Below, piece after piece: positions 8,901 to 19,767 of a DNA stretch of 64,000 nt. The stretch comes from Paraburkholderia gardini (GTDB taxonomy: Bacteria; Pseudomonadota; Gammaproteobacteria; Burkholderiales; Burkholderiaceae). The stretch covers positions 1 through 64,000 of the forward strand of contig NZ_CAJQYY010000001.1 of NCBI RefSeq assembly GCF_907164575.1. The letters are read 5' to 3'. Numbering within the stretch: position 1 is the first letter of the stretch; every line of letters begins with the position of its first letter. A program made the translations under genes and the position numbers. The notes under the pieces are model-generated. The model was not told the origin of the DNA. It did no database searches and saw only the letters and a program-made list of their open reading frames with translations.

Positions 8901-9273
8901 CACTGCAGATCGACGCCGCTGGATCGAAGCCAGGCTGCGTGCCGATCATCCCGGGCAGTCGTCGGCGGAATGTTCTCTCGATCCTTGCAGTTCTCGCGCG
9001 TCCATCCGAAGCGAAATATCGCCTGCTATCTGCGGGCTAAGGGATTTCCCTGGGCTGCGATCATTGAGAAAAATTCGGTGAACCCGATCGCCAGGCAGCC
9101 GTCTGCAAATGATCGATATCGGGTGTGACGTCGGCGAGCGTCTATAGGCAGGCCACTGTTTCAAAAGGGAATTATCCAGATCCATCCAGATTTGCCGCGC
9201 CGCGAGATTCAGGTTCGAGACGAACAACACTCCCGCTGAGCAGCCCCTGGCGAAACAATCCCCGCGCCCCTTC
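8901..9273. other. Non-coding region before the groESL promoter
   Basis: About 370 bp without a supportable gene. Open frames on both strands here lack ribosome binding sites and recognisable sequence. It may carry the 3' end of the small-peptide transcript. No strong hairpin with a T-tract was found. Confidence 0.35.
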
Positions 9274-9302
9274 TTGAATTTGTCACCGCCCGTCCATATA
9301 AT
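9274..9302 (+). promoter_or_regulatory. Sigma-70-type promoter of groESL
   Basis: TTGAAT at 9274-9279 and TATAAT at 9297-9302 are separated by exactly 17 bp, a near-consensus vegetative promoter. The -10 box runs directly into the CIRCE operator, so repressor binding would block polymerase. Confidence 0.85.
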
Positions 9303-9328
9303 TAGCACTCGCTGCACGAGAGTGCTAA
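9302..9328 (+). promoter_or_regulatory. CIRCE operator (HrcA-binding inverted repeat)
   Basis: Perfect consensus TTAGCACTC-N9-GAGTGCTAA, with arms at 9302-9310 and 9320-9328. CIRCE is the binding site of the heat-shock repressor HrcA and typically lies upstream of groES. It begins at the last base of the -10 box, about 75 bp before the groES start codon. hrcA itself is not in the window. Confidence 0.96.
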
Positions 9329-9400
9329 CAACATTTCCGGTTGGCCCTGCCAGCCGGGTTTTCTCAGCGTTCTTCAGTCTCAATCCAGAGAGGAGTATGT

Positions 9401-9691
9401 ATGAACCTTCGTCCTTTGCATGATCGCGTGATCGTCAAGCGTCTTGACCAGGAAACCAAGACTGCGTCGGGCATCGTGATCCCCGAAGCCGCAGCGGAAA
9501 AGCCGGATCAAGGCGAAATCCTCGCAGTCGGCCCGGGCAAGCGTGACGACAAGGGTGCGCAGATCGCACTCGACGTGAAAGTGGGCGATCGCGTCCTGTT
9601 CGGCAAGTACGCTGGCCAGACCGTCAAGGTCGATGGCAACGAACTGCTGGTGATGCGTGAAGAAGACATCATGGCCGTGGTGCAGAAGTAA
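9401..9691 (+). CDS. groES: Co-chaperonin GroES (Hsp10)
   Basis: 96-residue heptameric lid of the GroEL chaperonin. [14 protein letters not shown] at the N-terminus, the mobile-loop region [14 protein letters not shown] and the C-terminal [14 protein letters not shown] are diagnostic. AGAGAGGAG lies just upstream of ATG 9401. First gene of the CIRCE-controlled groES-groEL operon; groEL follows after 54 bp. An in-frame upstream ATG at 9341 would sit before this ribosome binding site and is not used by the family. Confidence 0.98.
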   Translation: MNLRPLHDRVIVKRLDQETKTASGIVIPEAAAEKPDQGEILAVGPGKRDDKGAQIALDVKVGDRVLFGKYAGQTVKVDGNELLVMREEDIMAVVQK

Positions 9692-9706
9692 GCGAAAAAT
9701 CGCTGA

Positions 9707-11386
<1,680 letters not shown>

Positions 11387-11462
11387 TTCCGGTTCCCGGG
11401 CCTTCGCGGCCCGGTCTGGAACACATGTGGGAAGCGCGTCGAAAGATGCGCGGCCCAAAAAG

Positions 11463-11489
11463 AAAACCCGCAGAAATGCGGGTTTTTTT
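11463..11489. terminator. Intrinsic terminator, probably bidirectional, after groEL and thiD
   Basis: Stem AAAACCCGC / GCGGGTTTT (11463-11471 and 11478-11486) followed by a run of T residues on the plus strand, with an A-rich tract on the other side that gives a T-run on the minus strand. It lies between the convergent groEL and thiD genes and can terminate both. Confidence 0.9.
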
Positions 11490-11547
11490 CTGCGCGGACG
11501 GTTTGTTGTTTCATCAAACCGTCTCGCGCGGGGAAGAGCCGAAAAGC

Positions 11548-12411
11548 TCAGTGACGCGCTTCGTCCGGCGGCGCGCCCTTACCGCTTGCACGCGGCGTTT
11601 CTTCGTCTTCATTGCTGCGTGCCCAGAAGAAACGGTCGGGCATATACGCGCCCATGCCGGGACGAAACGCGGCGCGCGTCGCCTGATACAGGTACTCCTG
11701 CGCTTCGCGCACGGCTTCAGCCGGATCCTGACCATTGGCGAGCAACGCGGCGATCGCCGCGCCGAGCGTATCGGTCATGCCCATGATGCGGTTCGGGCCG
11801 CGATCCCACATATCCTGACGCAACTGGCCGTCTTCGCTGAAAAGCGTGTTGACCAGGCGATGCGTGCCCGTTTCCGCCGACAGGATGTACTCGCACCCCT
11901 GCGACAGCAAATGGGAGATCGCTGCATCGAGGCTCGGTGCCTCGGCGTCGCCATCGGGTTGCGCGAGCGCGAGCAGGGTGGCGAAATCGGCGACGAGCAG
12001 CGTGGTTTGCGGTGCGAGTAGATCGGCGATGGCTTCGCGCAGTTCGTCGGCGGCGAGCACATGTTCGTCGTCGAGCGTGAAGTCGGGCGCGAGGATCAGC
12101 GGAATGTCGTCGTAGTCAGCAACCACTTCGGCGATGGCGCTCACCACTTCGGCACGCGTCGCCGCGCCGACCTTGAACGCGGCGATCGGCATATCTTCGA
12201 GCAGCATCCGCGCCTGCGTGGCGACGACCTCGGGGTCGAGACCGGTGACCTCATCGCAGCTTGCCGAATCGCGTACGGTGTAACCGGTAAGTACGGAGAC
12301 GCCGTGGCATCCCATGCTGGCCAGCGTCATCAGATCCGCCTGGATGCCGGAGCCGCCGGTCGGATCGGAGAGGCCGAAGGTGAGGACGATCGGAGGAGTG
12401 TCGCTGGGCAT
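11548..12411 (-). CDS. thiD: Hydroxymethylpyrimidine (phosphate) kinase, ThiD type
   Basis: 287-residue ribokinase-like kinase that phosphorylates 4-amino-5-hydroxymethyl-2-methylpyrimidine in thiamine synthesis. The N-terminus PPIVLTFGLSDPTGGSGIQADL is the substrate/ATP-fold signature (usually SDPSGGAGIQADL), and the C-terminal DTLGAAIAALLANGQ corresponds to the anion-hole GxGD-like region, here TDTLGAA. The ATG at 12411 (MPSDTPP) gives the standard length; upstream in-frame codons are not family-like. It is more divergent than E. coli ThiD, so a related pyrimidine or vitamin substrate remains possible. Divergent from rubredoxin. Confidence 0.85.
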   Translation of the reverse strand: MPSDTPPIVLTFGLSDPTGGSGIQADLMTLASMGCHGVSVLTGYTVRDSASCDEVTGLDPEVVATQARMLLEDMPIAAFKVGAATRAEVVSAIAEVVADYDDIPLILAPDFTLDDEHVLAADELREAIADLLAPQTTLLVADFATLLALAQPDGDAEAPSLDAAISHLLSQGCEYILSAETGTHRLVNTLFSEDGQLRQDMWDRGPNRIMGMTDTLGAAIAALLANGQDPAEAVREAQEYLYQATRAAFRPGMGAYMPDRFFWARSNEDEETPRASGKGAPPDEARH

Positions 12412-12646
12412 GAAAATCTTGCTGGATTGATCAAAAAGGGTGCCAGGCACGTGGCCCGGGGTTGCCCCAATTATGCGGCCTAATCTGATGCCAGGGCGTT
12501 TTTTCGAGCGCCAGTGCAAATTCATGCCCGGGTTGACCTGAATCACGCGCGGGCCTGGCCAGGATCGCTAGGCATGGGGGCAGCAACACGGTACCATCAT
12601 GGTCCTGATTCAACCGACTTTTTAGACTTTTCGACGCGGCATAAGA

Positions 12647-12817
12647 ATGGAATATCAAAGCTGGATGTGCCTGATCTGCGGCTGGATCTACGACGAAGAA
12701 GCCGGTTTGCCAGATGAAGGGATCGCGCCGGGAACCCGCTGGGCAGACGTCCCGATCAACTGGACCTGCCCGGAATGCGGCGCCCGCAAGGAAGACTTCG
12801 AGATGGTCCAGATCTGA
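12647..12817 (+). CDS. Rubredoxin
   Basis: 56-residue electron carrier with one Fe(Cys)4 centre. Both binding knuckles are present: CLICGW (C8, C11) and CPECGA (C41, C44), together with the aromatic residues WIYDEEAG and the WADVP segment typical of the fold. It is too short to appear among longer frames but is clearly coding. In many Burkholderia-type genomes rubredoxin lies at the head of a type IV pilus chemosensory cluster; here only one uncharacterised gene follows. Confidence 0.96.
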   Translation: MEYQSWMCLICGWIYDEEAGLPDEGIAPGTRWADVPINWTCPECGARKEDFEMVQI

Positions 12818-13087
12818 CCGGTTCGCCGGTCGGATACGTTGCGTGTGTCTGGGTTGTGCCTGTCGCTGCGTAATGCCTGAGGTATTCGCGGGCAATGGTG
12901 CGAGGCCGCTGCGCTCGTCGTTGCCGGCCGGGGTGCCGCACTGACGCGCCGGGACCGGCGTCGTTCTGGCTGTGTCGCAAGGGTAGTGCTCATCGTACCG
13001 TCTACGCGCCGACGCGCGACGCGCACCGCTGGCCGCGCGTCACCTTCCGGAGCGCAGAGGGCCCACAGGTGTCTTCGTCGACTATCC

Positions 13088-14521
13088 ATGTTCGCTAGCC
13101 ACGCTACCACCGGTTCCTTCGAAGCCTTGCCTAATCCGCGCGGCGGCATCGTACGCAGTGCGGAATCCGCGCTTGCCGAAGCGCGGCTCGCGCTGGTGCA
13201 GCGCGAGGATCCCACTGCGCCGCTGCTCCAGGCTGCGCGCGCACTGCGCGAGGCGGGCTGGCTGGCGGCGCATCGCTTCGCCAATGCGCTTGCGCTGGCC
13301 TCTTCGATGGCGCAGGCCGACGCGCCCCACGACGACCGGAATCGCACCGAACTGAGCGATGCGCTCGAAGTATTCCGCGAGGCCGTTGGTCGGCACAACC
13401 TGCGCGAGCTGTCGTGTTCGCCGGCGCTGTTCGCGCACTATCGCGCGCTTGGCCAGCAGATCGCCCAGCACACGCCCGGGTATGCCACGACGTTCGAAGA
13501 TCTCGCGCTCGCTGCTCGACCCGTGCCGCCCGTTACGCTGCATGCCCAACCGGCCGGCACGCTGGCGCATCTGCGCGCCCGCTACGAACGCGCGCTGTTG
13601 CCCGTTCTGCGCGCGCATCCGCTTGAGGGTGCGCCGCCGCCGGATATTCACGGTGCGCTCGACGAACTCGATGCCTGTCTCGCCGAGGCTGCCGGCCCCG
13701 ATCCATACGATTTCTGGCGTCTCGCCGCGGCGTGCGCCCGCGCGCTGCGCGCGGGCGGGAACGCCGCCGACGCGTCCGGTAGCGCCCGTCATTTCTACGC
13801 CCGCTGCAATCTTGTCTTCGCCGATCACGCGCGCGGCACGCCGCTCGCGCCGCGCTCGCTCGTACGGGCGACGCTCGCCACGCTCTGGCGCGACTACGCA
13901 CTCTTCGGCGCCTCGGCCGAAGATGCCGGTCAGGTCGAACTGCTGCACGACTACGGCTTGACGGTCGACTGGCATGTGGCGGGCACGCAGGCGTCGGAGG
14001 CGCTGTGGGAGGCGGAAACCGCCCAGGCCGAATCAGCCGCCGTGCGTACCGCGCGTACCCGCGACCTCGGCGTGCTGACGGTGAACGCGCATGCGTATGA
14101 AGATTTCCTCCAGACCGCCGACGCCGCGATCGTCGCGTTATCCGACCATGCCCGGCAGGCCGACAATCCCGAGAAAGCCGACCCCAGCGCTGCGTTGCAG
14201 GCCGGCGACGCCGCGTATCGGCTCGGTTCGGCCGCCTGTGCGCTTGGCCTTGGCCACGTCGCGCTGCTGGCGGATGCGCTCGGGCTTGCGTGGCGGCGTC
14301 GCGCGCACGCGGGCGTGACGACGCCGGCGGTGCGCTCGCACACGATCGTCGACGCCCCGGACGCCCGTTCGCTGGATCACGCCGCCGAGGCGTTGCGGGC
14401 GATGTTGCACAAGATAGCGGCAGGCGTCGCACCGGCCGACAGCAGCGCCGCGCTCGCCGCGCTCACGCGCGCGATCGAGCAGGGCGGCGCGCCCGACCCG
14501 GCGCTGGCCGGTGCGGCGTGA
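13088..14521 (+). CDS. Uncharacterised helical, alanine-rich protein (477 residues)
   Basis: Not confidently recognised. The product is rich in Ala, Leu, Arg and Glu with many short amphipathic helices and no signal peptide or membrane helix. Its early part (RSAESALAEARLALVQREDP then LLQAARALREAGW) loosely recalls the N-terminal helical region of PilL/ChpA-type hybrid chemosensory kinases, but there is no kinase core and no clear phosphotransfer-type histidine motif. Position after rubredoxin and before yqgE matches where a pil-type chemosensory cluster sits in related genomes, so a PilL-derived remnant is my weak inference. Start ATG 13088 lacks a strong ribosome binding site. Confidence 0.6.
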   Translation: MFASHATTGSFEALPNPRGGIVRSAESALAEARLALVQREDPTAPLLQAARALREAGWLAAHRFANALALASSMAQADAPHDDRNRTELSDALEVFREAVGRHNLRELSCSPALFAHYRALGQQIAQHTPGYATTFEDLALAARPVPPVTLHAQPAGTLAHLRARYERALLPVLRAHPLEGAPPPDIHGALDELDACLAEAAGPDPYDFWRLAAACARALRAGGNAADASGSARHFYARCNLVFADHARGTPLAPRSLVRATLATLWRDYALFGASAEDAGQVELLHDYGLTVDWHVAGTQASEALWEAETAQAESAAVRTARTRDLGVLTVNAHAYEDFLQTADAAIVALSDHARQADNPEKADPSAALQAGDAAYRLGSAACALGLGHVALLADALGLAWRRRAHAGVTTPAVRSHTIVDAPDARSLDHAAEALRAMLHKIAAGVAPADSSAALAALTRAIEQGGAPDPALAGAA

Positions 14522-14847
14522 GCCGCAAAATGAAGCGCGGCGCAGGCGCGAACCCTGCTATACGACGGACGCGTGCCGTTAACAAGGGAACCGCGATGGA
14601 AACACCACGGAACCAGCGCAAACAGCACCGCGTATAACAGCGAACCTGTCGGCCCATGAAACCTCGCGAGCCGGAACGCGGGTAGCCCGCGAAGTGCCTG
14701 ACAGGCCGCCGCTCCACGCGTGATAAAGTGCAATATCCACGCCGTCGACGGAGCCCTGCGAACCGTGTCGCCCACGCGCCTTTTCCATGCGTTCCTGCGT
14801 ACGCTCGAAGCCCGCCATTCCGCACCGTCTTTGCTAAAATTCGAACC
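14522..14847. other. Intergenic region before the yqgE-pyr operon
   Basis: 326 bp without a supportable gene; one 35-codon basic frame (14530-14637) has nothing else to recommend it. The region should contain the promoter of the yqgE-ruvX-pyr operon. TAAAAT at 14835-14840 is too near the yqgE start codon to be a normal -10 box. No clear attenuator hairpin was found. Confidence 0.35.
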
Positions 14848-15426
14848 ATGTCCATGAGTACCGATCGCATCAACCTGACCAATCAGTTCCTGATTGCCAT
14901 GCCGAGCATGGCGGATCCCACATTTTCAGGCACGGTGGTCTACCTGTGCGATCACAGTGAGCGCGGCGCGCTCGGTCTCGTCATCAACCGGCCGACCGAT
15001 ATCGACCTGGAAGCGCTCTTCAATCGCATCGATCTGAAGCTCGAGATCGAACCTCTGCTGCATGTTCCCGTGTACTTCGGCGGCCCGGTGCAAACCGAGC
15101 GCGGCTTCGTGCTGCACGATCCGAAAGACGGCACGCCGTACACGTCGTCGATGTCGGTGCCGGGCGGGCTTGAAATGACCACGTCGAAAGATGTGCTCGA
15201 AGCCGTCGCCAGCGGTACGGGGCCGGAGCGCTTCCTGCTTACGCTCGGCCATGCCGGCTGGGGCGCGGGGCAACTCGAGGAAGAAATCTCGAAGAACGGT
15301 TGGCTCACTGTCGAAGCCGATCCGAAAATCGTTTTCGACGTGCCTGCCGAAGAGCGGCTCGAAGCGGCGCTGTCGCTGCTTGGCATCAATCTGTCGATGC
15401 TTTCGGGCGAAGCAGGCCACGCATGA
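14848..15426 (+). CDS. YqgE/AlgH family protein (UPF0301)
   Basis: 192 residues of a widely conserved cytoplasmic family with no established biochemical function; AlgH in Pseudomonas was named for an effect on alginate. Family hallmarks are [41 protein letters not shown] and [11 protein letters not shown]. It overlaps the ruvX start by 4 bp (ATGA), the usual gene order. Either ATG 14848 or 14854 could be used. Confidence 0.95.
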   Translation: MSMSTDRINLTNQFLIAMPSMADPTFSGTVVYLCDHSERGALGLVINRPTDIDLEALFNRIDLKLEIEPLLHVPVYFGGPVQTERGFVLHDPKDGTPYTSSMSVPGGLEMTTSKDVLEAVASGTGPERFLLTLGHAGWGAGQLEEEISKNGWLTVEADPKIVFDVPAEERLEAALSLLGINLSMLSGEAGHA

Positions 15427-15863
15427 GCCTTTCAGGCGGACGTGAGGCAACGCTCCTTGCGTTCGACTATGGCGAAAAACGCATTGGTGTCGCCGTCGGC
15501 AATTTGCTGACGCGTCATGCGCGGGCGCTCGTCGTCGTGCAGAACCGCAGCCGCGAATACCGCTTCGAAGCCGTCGGCAAACTGATCGGCGAATGGAAGC
15601 CCGATGCGCTCGTCGTCGGCCTGCCGATGCATCCCGATGGCACGCCGCACGAAATGACGCAGCTCGCCAAACGCTTCGGCAACCAGCTGAACGGGCGCTT
15701 CAATCTGCCGGTCACCTGGGTCGACGAACGCTATTCGTCGGTCGAGGCGAAGGCGGAGATCCGTGCCGGCAACGGCCGCGCCGACATGCTCGACGCCGAA
15801 GCCGCCAGCATCATCCTCCAGCAATATCTAGACGGACTACCCGACGATCATGAGTTCCATTGA
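15423..15863 (+). CDS. ruvX: RuvX/YqgF, RNase H-like putative Holliday junction resolvase
   Basis: 146-residue RNase H-fold nuclease implicated in Holliday junction resolution and in 16S rRNA 5' end maturation. It contains [13 protein letters not shown] with the first catalytic aspartate, [12 protein letters not shown], and the DERYSSVEA motif; the last acidic site is in [14 protein letters not shown]. It overlaps yqgE by 4 bp and pyrR by 14 bp, so the three are translationally linked. Confidence 0.95.
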   Translation: MSLSGGREATLLAFDYGEKRIGVAVGNLLTRHARALVVVQNRSREYRFEAVGKLIGEWKPDALVVGLPMHPDGTPHEMTQLAKRFGNQLNGRFNLPVTWVDERYSSVEAKAEIRAGNGRADMLDAEAASIILQQYLDGLPDDHEFH

Positions 15864-16383
15864 CGCCGAGGCGCTGTATCGCGCCGTCCTCGAACAGATT
15901 CGCGCGGCATATTGCGCGGCGATCACGACACCCGCAGGCGCCGAAGGCAGCATCGTGCTCGCCGGCATCTACAGCGGCGGCGCGTGGCTCGCCGAACGGC
16001 TCGCCCGCGACCTGAAGATGGCGAGTTTTGGAGTCGTCAACGTGGCGCTCCATCGCGACGACTACGCGAAGCGTGGCCTGCACGCACAGGCGAGCCCGAC
16101 TTCGCTGCCGTTCGATGTGGACGACAGCAGGATCGTGCTCGTCGATGACGTGCTCGGCACCGGCCGCACGGTACGCGCCGCGTTGAACGAACTGTATGAC
16201 TATGGACGTCCGGCTTCGGTGGAACTGGCGGTGCTCGCCGATCGTGGCGGGCGCGAGTTGCCGATTGCCGCGCGCTTTACCGGCGGCACGATCGACGTGC
16301 CGGCCGATGCGACGCTCGTCCTTGCCCGCAGCGAAGGCGACGACCCGACGTTCACGTTCCACACGGAAGCGCGCGCCGACTGA
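15850..16383 (+). CDS. pyrR: PyrR, uracil phosphoribosyltransferase / pyr regulatory protein
   Basis: 177-residue type I phosphoribosyltransferase. The PRPP-binding loop [18 protein letters not shown] is intact, and [12 protein letters not shown] matches the PyrR family. In Gram-positive bacteria PyrR is an mRNA-binding attenuator; in proteobacteria its regulatory role is less certain. I see no PyrR-type attenuator in front of the operon. Located immediately upstream of pyrB, as expected. Confidence 0.93.
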   Translation: MSSIDAEALYRAVLEQIRAAYCAAITTPAGAEGSIVLAGIYSGGAWLAERLARDLKMASFGVVNVALHRDDYAKRGLHAQASPTSLPFDVDDSRIVLVDDVLGTGRTVRAALNELYDYGRPASVELAVLADRGGRELPIAARFTGGTIDVPADATLVLARSEGDDPTFTFHTEARAD

Positions 16384-16499
16384 GCGGGCGAACCGGATGC
16401 GGATCGCTGCGGCTTTCTCCGGCGGCCGCGCGCGCTGCCAGGCAAGCGGCGAGCGCCAACGCACACATTCCAGCACACGTTTAACGCAGCAGGTACACG

Positions 16500-17522
16500 A
16501 TGAACACCGCGACCCCAGGTTCCACCGACAGCAGCGCCGCCGCGGACCGGTTCCGCTTCGGCTTTCTGAAGGGCAACCCGCAGCTCACCAAAAACGGCGA
16601 GCTCAAACATCTGCTGACGATCGAAGGTTTGCCGAAGTCGATCGTCAATCACATTCTCGATACGGCCGAGCAGTTCGTCAGCGTGACGGATCGCGAGGTG
16701 AAGAAGGTGCCGCTGCTGCGCGGCAAGTCGGTGTTCAATCTCTTCTTCGAGAATTCGACGCGCACGCGCACGACGTTCGAGATCGCCGCGAAGCGTCTTT
16801 CCGCGGACGTGATCAACCTGAACATCAACGCGTCGTCGACGAGCAAGGGCGAATCGCTGCTCGACACGATCAACAACCTCTCCGCGATGCACGCCGACAT
16901 GTTCGTCGTGCGTCATGCGTCGAGCGGCGCGCCGTACCTGATCGCCGAGCACTGCGCGCCGCACGTGCATGTGATCAACGCAGGCGACGGACGTCACGCG
17001 CACCCGACCCAGGGTCTGCTCGACATGTACACGATCCGTCATTACAAGAAGGATTTCACGAACCTGCGTGTGGCGATCGTCGGCGACATCCTGCATTCGC
17101 GGGTCGCGCGTTCGGACATTCATGCGCTCACCACGCTCGGCGTGCCGGAAGTGCGCGCCATCGGTCCGCGCACGCTGCTGCCGGGCGGGCTGGAACAGAT
17201 GGGCGTGCGCGTGTTCCACAACCTCGACGAAGGGCTGAAGGACGTCGACGTGATCATCATGCTGCGTCTGCAGAACGAGCGGATGAGTGGCGCGCTGCTG
17301 CCTTCAGCGCAGGAGTACTTCAAGAGCTGGGGTTTGACGCCCGAACGTCTCGCGCTCGCGCAGCCCGATGCGATCGTGATGCACCCCGGCCCGATGAATC
17401 GCGGTGTCGAAATCGATTCGCAGGTGGCGGATGGTCCGCAGTCGGTGATCCTGAATCAGGTGACGTTCGGTATCGCGGTGCGCATGGCGGTGATGGGCAT
17501 TGTCGCCGGCAATCACGGCTGA
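16500..17522 (+). CDS. pyrB: Aspartate carbamoyltransferase catalytic chain
   Basis: 340 residues; condenses carbamoyl phosphate and aspartate in the second step of UMP synthesis. Active-site motifs [13 protein letters not shown] (carbamoyl phosphate loop), HPTQGLLD and [12 protein letters not shown] are all present. The N-terminus is about 30 residues longer than the E. coli enzyme, as in the class that assembles with a dihydroorotase-like partner instead of PyrI. No pyrI is present; the next gene encodes such a partner. Confidence 0.96.
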   Translation: MNTATPGSTDSSAAADRFRFGFLKGNPQLTKNGELKHLLTIEGLPKSIVNHILDTAEQFVSVTDREVKKVPLLRGKSVFNLFFENSTRTRTTFEIAAKRLSADVINLNINASSTSKGESLLDTINNLSAMHADMFVVRHASSGAPYLIAEHCAPHVHVINAGDGRHAHPTQGLLDMYTIRHYKKDFTNLRVAIVGDILHSRVARSDIHALTTLGVPEVRAIGPRTLLPGGLEQMGVRVFHNLDEGLKDVDVIIMLRLQNERMSGALLPSAQEYFKSWGLTPERLALAQPDAIVMHPGPMNRGVEIDSQVADGPQSVILNQVTFGIAVRMAVMGIVAGNHG

Positions 17523-17588
17523 AATGCGACGACCGAACTTCTTGCGCGAACACGCGGCACGCAACGAAACGCAGAAAAAAGGCAGCAA

Positions 17589-18866
17589 ATGAAGATTCAT
17601 ATCCAGGGTGGCACGCTGATCGATCCGGTAGCGGGCACCGAACAGCGGCAGGACATCTACATCGAAGCCGGCAAGATCGTCGCCCTTGGCAACGCGCCTG
17701 CGGATTTTCATGCGACGAAGACGATCGATGCCAAAGGGCTGTCGATCGCGCCGGGTCTGGTTGATCTGTCGGCGCGTCTGCGCGAGCCGGGGTTCGAGCA
17801 CAAGGCGACGCTCGAATCCGAAATGGCCGCGGCGCTCGCGGGCGGCGTGACGAGTCTCGTGTGCCCGCCCGATACCGATCCGACGCTCGATGAACCGGGT
17901 CTCGTCGAGATGCTCAAGTTTCGCGCGTTGAAGCTCAATCAGGCGCATGTGTATCCGCTCGGCGCGCTGACTGTCGGCCTGAAGGGCACGACGATTACCG
18001 AAATGGTCGAGCTGACGGAAGCCGGTTGCATCGGCTTTTCGCAGGCCGATGTGCCGGTGGTCGATACACAGGTTCTGCTGCGCGCGCTGCAATACGCGAG
18101 CACGTACGACTACACCGTGTGGCTGCGTCCGCAGGATGCGTATCTCGCGAAGGGTGGCGTCGCCGCGAGCGGCGCGCTGGCTTCGCGGCTCGGCTTGTCG
18201 GGCGTGCCGGTTTCGGCCGAGACGATCGCGCTGCATACGATTTTCGAACTCGTCCGCGTGACGGGTGCGCGCGTGCATCTTTCGCATGTGTCGTCGGCGG
18301 CGGGCGTCGCGCTTATGCGTGCGGCGAAGGCCGAAGGGCTTCCCGTGACGTGCGACGTGACCGTGAACCACGTGCATCTGATCGACGTCGATATCGGCTA
18401 CTTCGATGCGCAGTACCGGCTCGACCCGCCGCTGCGCCAGCAGCGCGATCGCGAAGCGATCCGCGCGGGCCTCGTCGACGGCACGATCGATGCGATCTGC
18501 TCCGACCACACGCCCGTCGACGACGACGAAAAACTGCTGCCGTTCGCCGAAGCCACGCCGGGCGCGACAGGGTTCGAACTCTTTCTGTCGCTGACGGTGA
18601 AATGGGCGAGCGAAGCGAATGTGCCGCTGGCGAAGGCGTTGAACCGCATTACGTCGTCGCCGGCTGACGTGCTGAAGCTGCCTGCCGGGCGCGTCGCCGT
18701 GGGCGCCGTGGCTGATCTGTGTGTGTTCGATGCGAACGGGCACTGGCGCGTCGAGCCGCGTGCGCTGAAGAGCCAGGGGCACAACACGCCGTTTCTCGGC
18801 TACGAACTGCCGGCGCGCGTGCGCGCGACGATCGTCGCGGGTCATCTCGCGTTCGAACAGCGTTGA
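17589..18866 (+). CDS. pyrC: Dihydroorotase-like protein PyrC' (probably non-catalytic PyrB partner)
   Basis: 425 residues of the class I dihydroorotase family, but the metal-binding motif Asp-x-His-x-His before LREPG is changed: residues 59-63 read D-L-S-A-R, so both histidines are replaced (Ser61, Arg63). Later positions such as LSHVSS and CSDHTPVDD are partly kept. This pattern is that of the pseudo-dihydroorotases known in Pseudomonas, which are inactive but needed structurally to assemble aspartate carbamoyltransferase. Located 66 bp after pyrB with AAGGCAG before ATG. A functional dihydroorotase must be encoded elsewhere. Confidence 0.88.
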   Translation: MKIHIQGGTLIDPVAGTEQRQDIYIEAGKIVALGNAPADFHATKTIDAKGLSIAPGLVDLSARLREPGFEHKATLESEMAAALAGGVTSLVCPPDTDPTLDEPGLVEMLKFRALKLNQAHVYPLGALTVGLKGTTITEMVELTEAGCIGFSQADVPVVDTQVLLRALQYASTYDYTVWLRPQDAYLAKGGVAASGALASRLGLSGVPVSAETIALHTIFELVRVTGARVHLSHVSSAAGVALMRAAKAEGLPVTCDVTVNHVHLIDVDIGYFDAQYRLDPPLRQQRDREAIRAGLVDGTIDAICSDHTPVDDDEKLLPFAEATPGATGFELFLSLTVKWASEANVPLAKALNRITSSPADVLKLPAGRVAVGAVADLCVFDANGHWRVEPRALKSQGHNTPFLGYELPARVRATIVAGHLAFEQR

Positions 18867-18911
18867 TGCATGATTGACAGAACATCGATACAGAGACGGA
18901 AAGCGTCGAAC

Positions 18912-19763
18912 ATGAAGCTCGCGTTTCGCAAGACACGACTGGTTGCGCATCTGTTGCACGGCATGTGGACGGTCGCGACGCGCTTTCCGCGCGCATCCGC
19001 CGGTGAGCGGCTCGAACTCAACCGCGCGTGGTCGCTGAAGATGCTGCGGCTGTGCGGCATGCGCCTCGTCGTGCATAACGACGAGGCGCGGCTCGATGCG
19101 GGCGCGCTTGTCGTGGCGAACCACGTTTCGTGGATCGATATCTACGTGATCAACGCGTGGCGACCGACGCCGTTCGTGTCGAAGGCCGAGATTCGCAACT
19201 GGCCGGTGGTGGGGTGGCTGGCCGAGCAGCTTGGCACCGTGTTTATCCAGCGCGAGAAACGCAGCGACGCGAGACGGATCGTGCATGAACTGGCTGAACG
19301 GCTGGGCGCGGGCGAACTGGTGTGCGTGTTTCCCGAGGGCACGACGTCCGATGGTCTCGCGCTGCTGCCGTTTCACGCGAACCTGTTTCAGGCGGCGGTG
19401 TCGGCTTCTTGCCCTGTGCAGCCGGTGTGTCTCATGTATGAGGATGCAGAGGGGCGGCAGTCGACGACGCCTGCGTATATCGACGATCTCACGCTCAGCG
19501 ATTCGTTGAATGCGATGCTGAAAGGCGGCCCGCTGACCGCGCATGTTTATGTCGGGGCGCCGCTGGCTTCGGGGGCCGACAGGCGGTTGCTGGCGGCGGA
19601 GACGGAGGCGGTGGTGGGGCGGGCGTTGAGGGGGATGCAGGGTGGCGGCAATGCGTTTGCGGCCGAGGTTCTCGAGATTCCCGAGCCCAGTCAGAAGACT
19701 GCGGACACCGTCGACGTCGCCTTGACTCAAGACGTCGACATCGACGGCACGCGAACCAGCTAG
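18912..19763 (+). CDS. Lysophospholipid acyltransferase, PlsC family
   Basis: 283 residues from ATG 18912 (an in-frame ATG at 18870 would add 14). It carries the acyltransferase block NHVSWID (NHx4D catalytic motif), the FVSKAEIRNWPVVG block and the FPEGTTS block, typical of 1-acylglycerol-3-phosphate acyltransferases in phospholipid synthesis. A hydrophobic N-terminal stretch suggests membrane association. It follows pyrC' closely and is probably the last gene of the operon, converging on apaH with only 4 bp between the stop codons. Confidence 0.9.
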   Translation: MKLAFRKTRLVAHLLHGMWTVATRFPRASAGERLELNRAWSLKMLRLCGMRLVVHNDEARLDAGALVVANHVSWIDIYVINAWRPTPFVSKAEIRNWPVVGWLAEQLGTVFIQREKRSDARRIVHELAERLGAGELVCVFPEGTTSDGLALLPFHANLFQAAVSASCPVQPVCLMYEDAEGRQSTTPAYIDDLTLSDSLNAMLKGGPLTAHVYVGAPLASGADRRLLAAETEAVVGRALRGMQGGGNAFAAEVLEIPEPSQKTADTVDVALTQDVDIDGTRTS

Positions 19764-19767
19764 CGGG

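Noticed and set aside
17304..19730. 808-codon open frame on the minus strand across pyrC' and the acyltransferase gene
   Set aside because: It is a mirror of high-GC coding sequence: Arg/His-rich, no family features, no ribosome binding site, and fully overlaps two well-supported genes.
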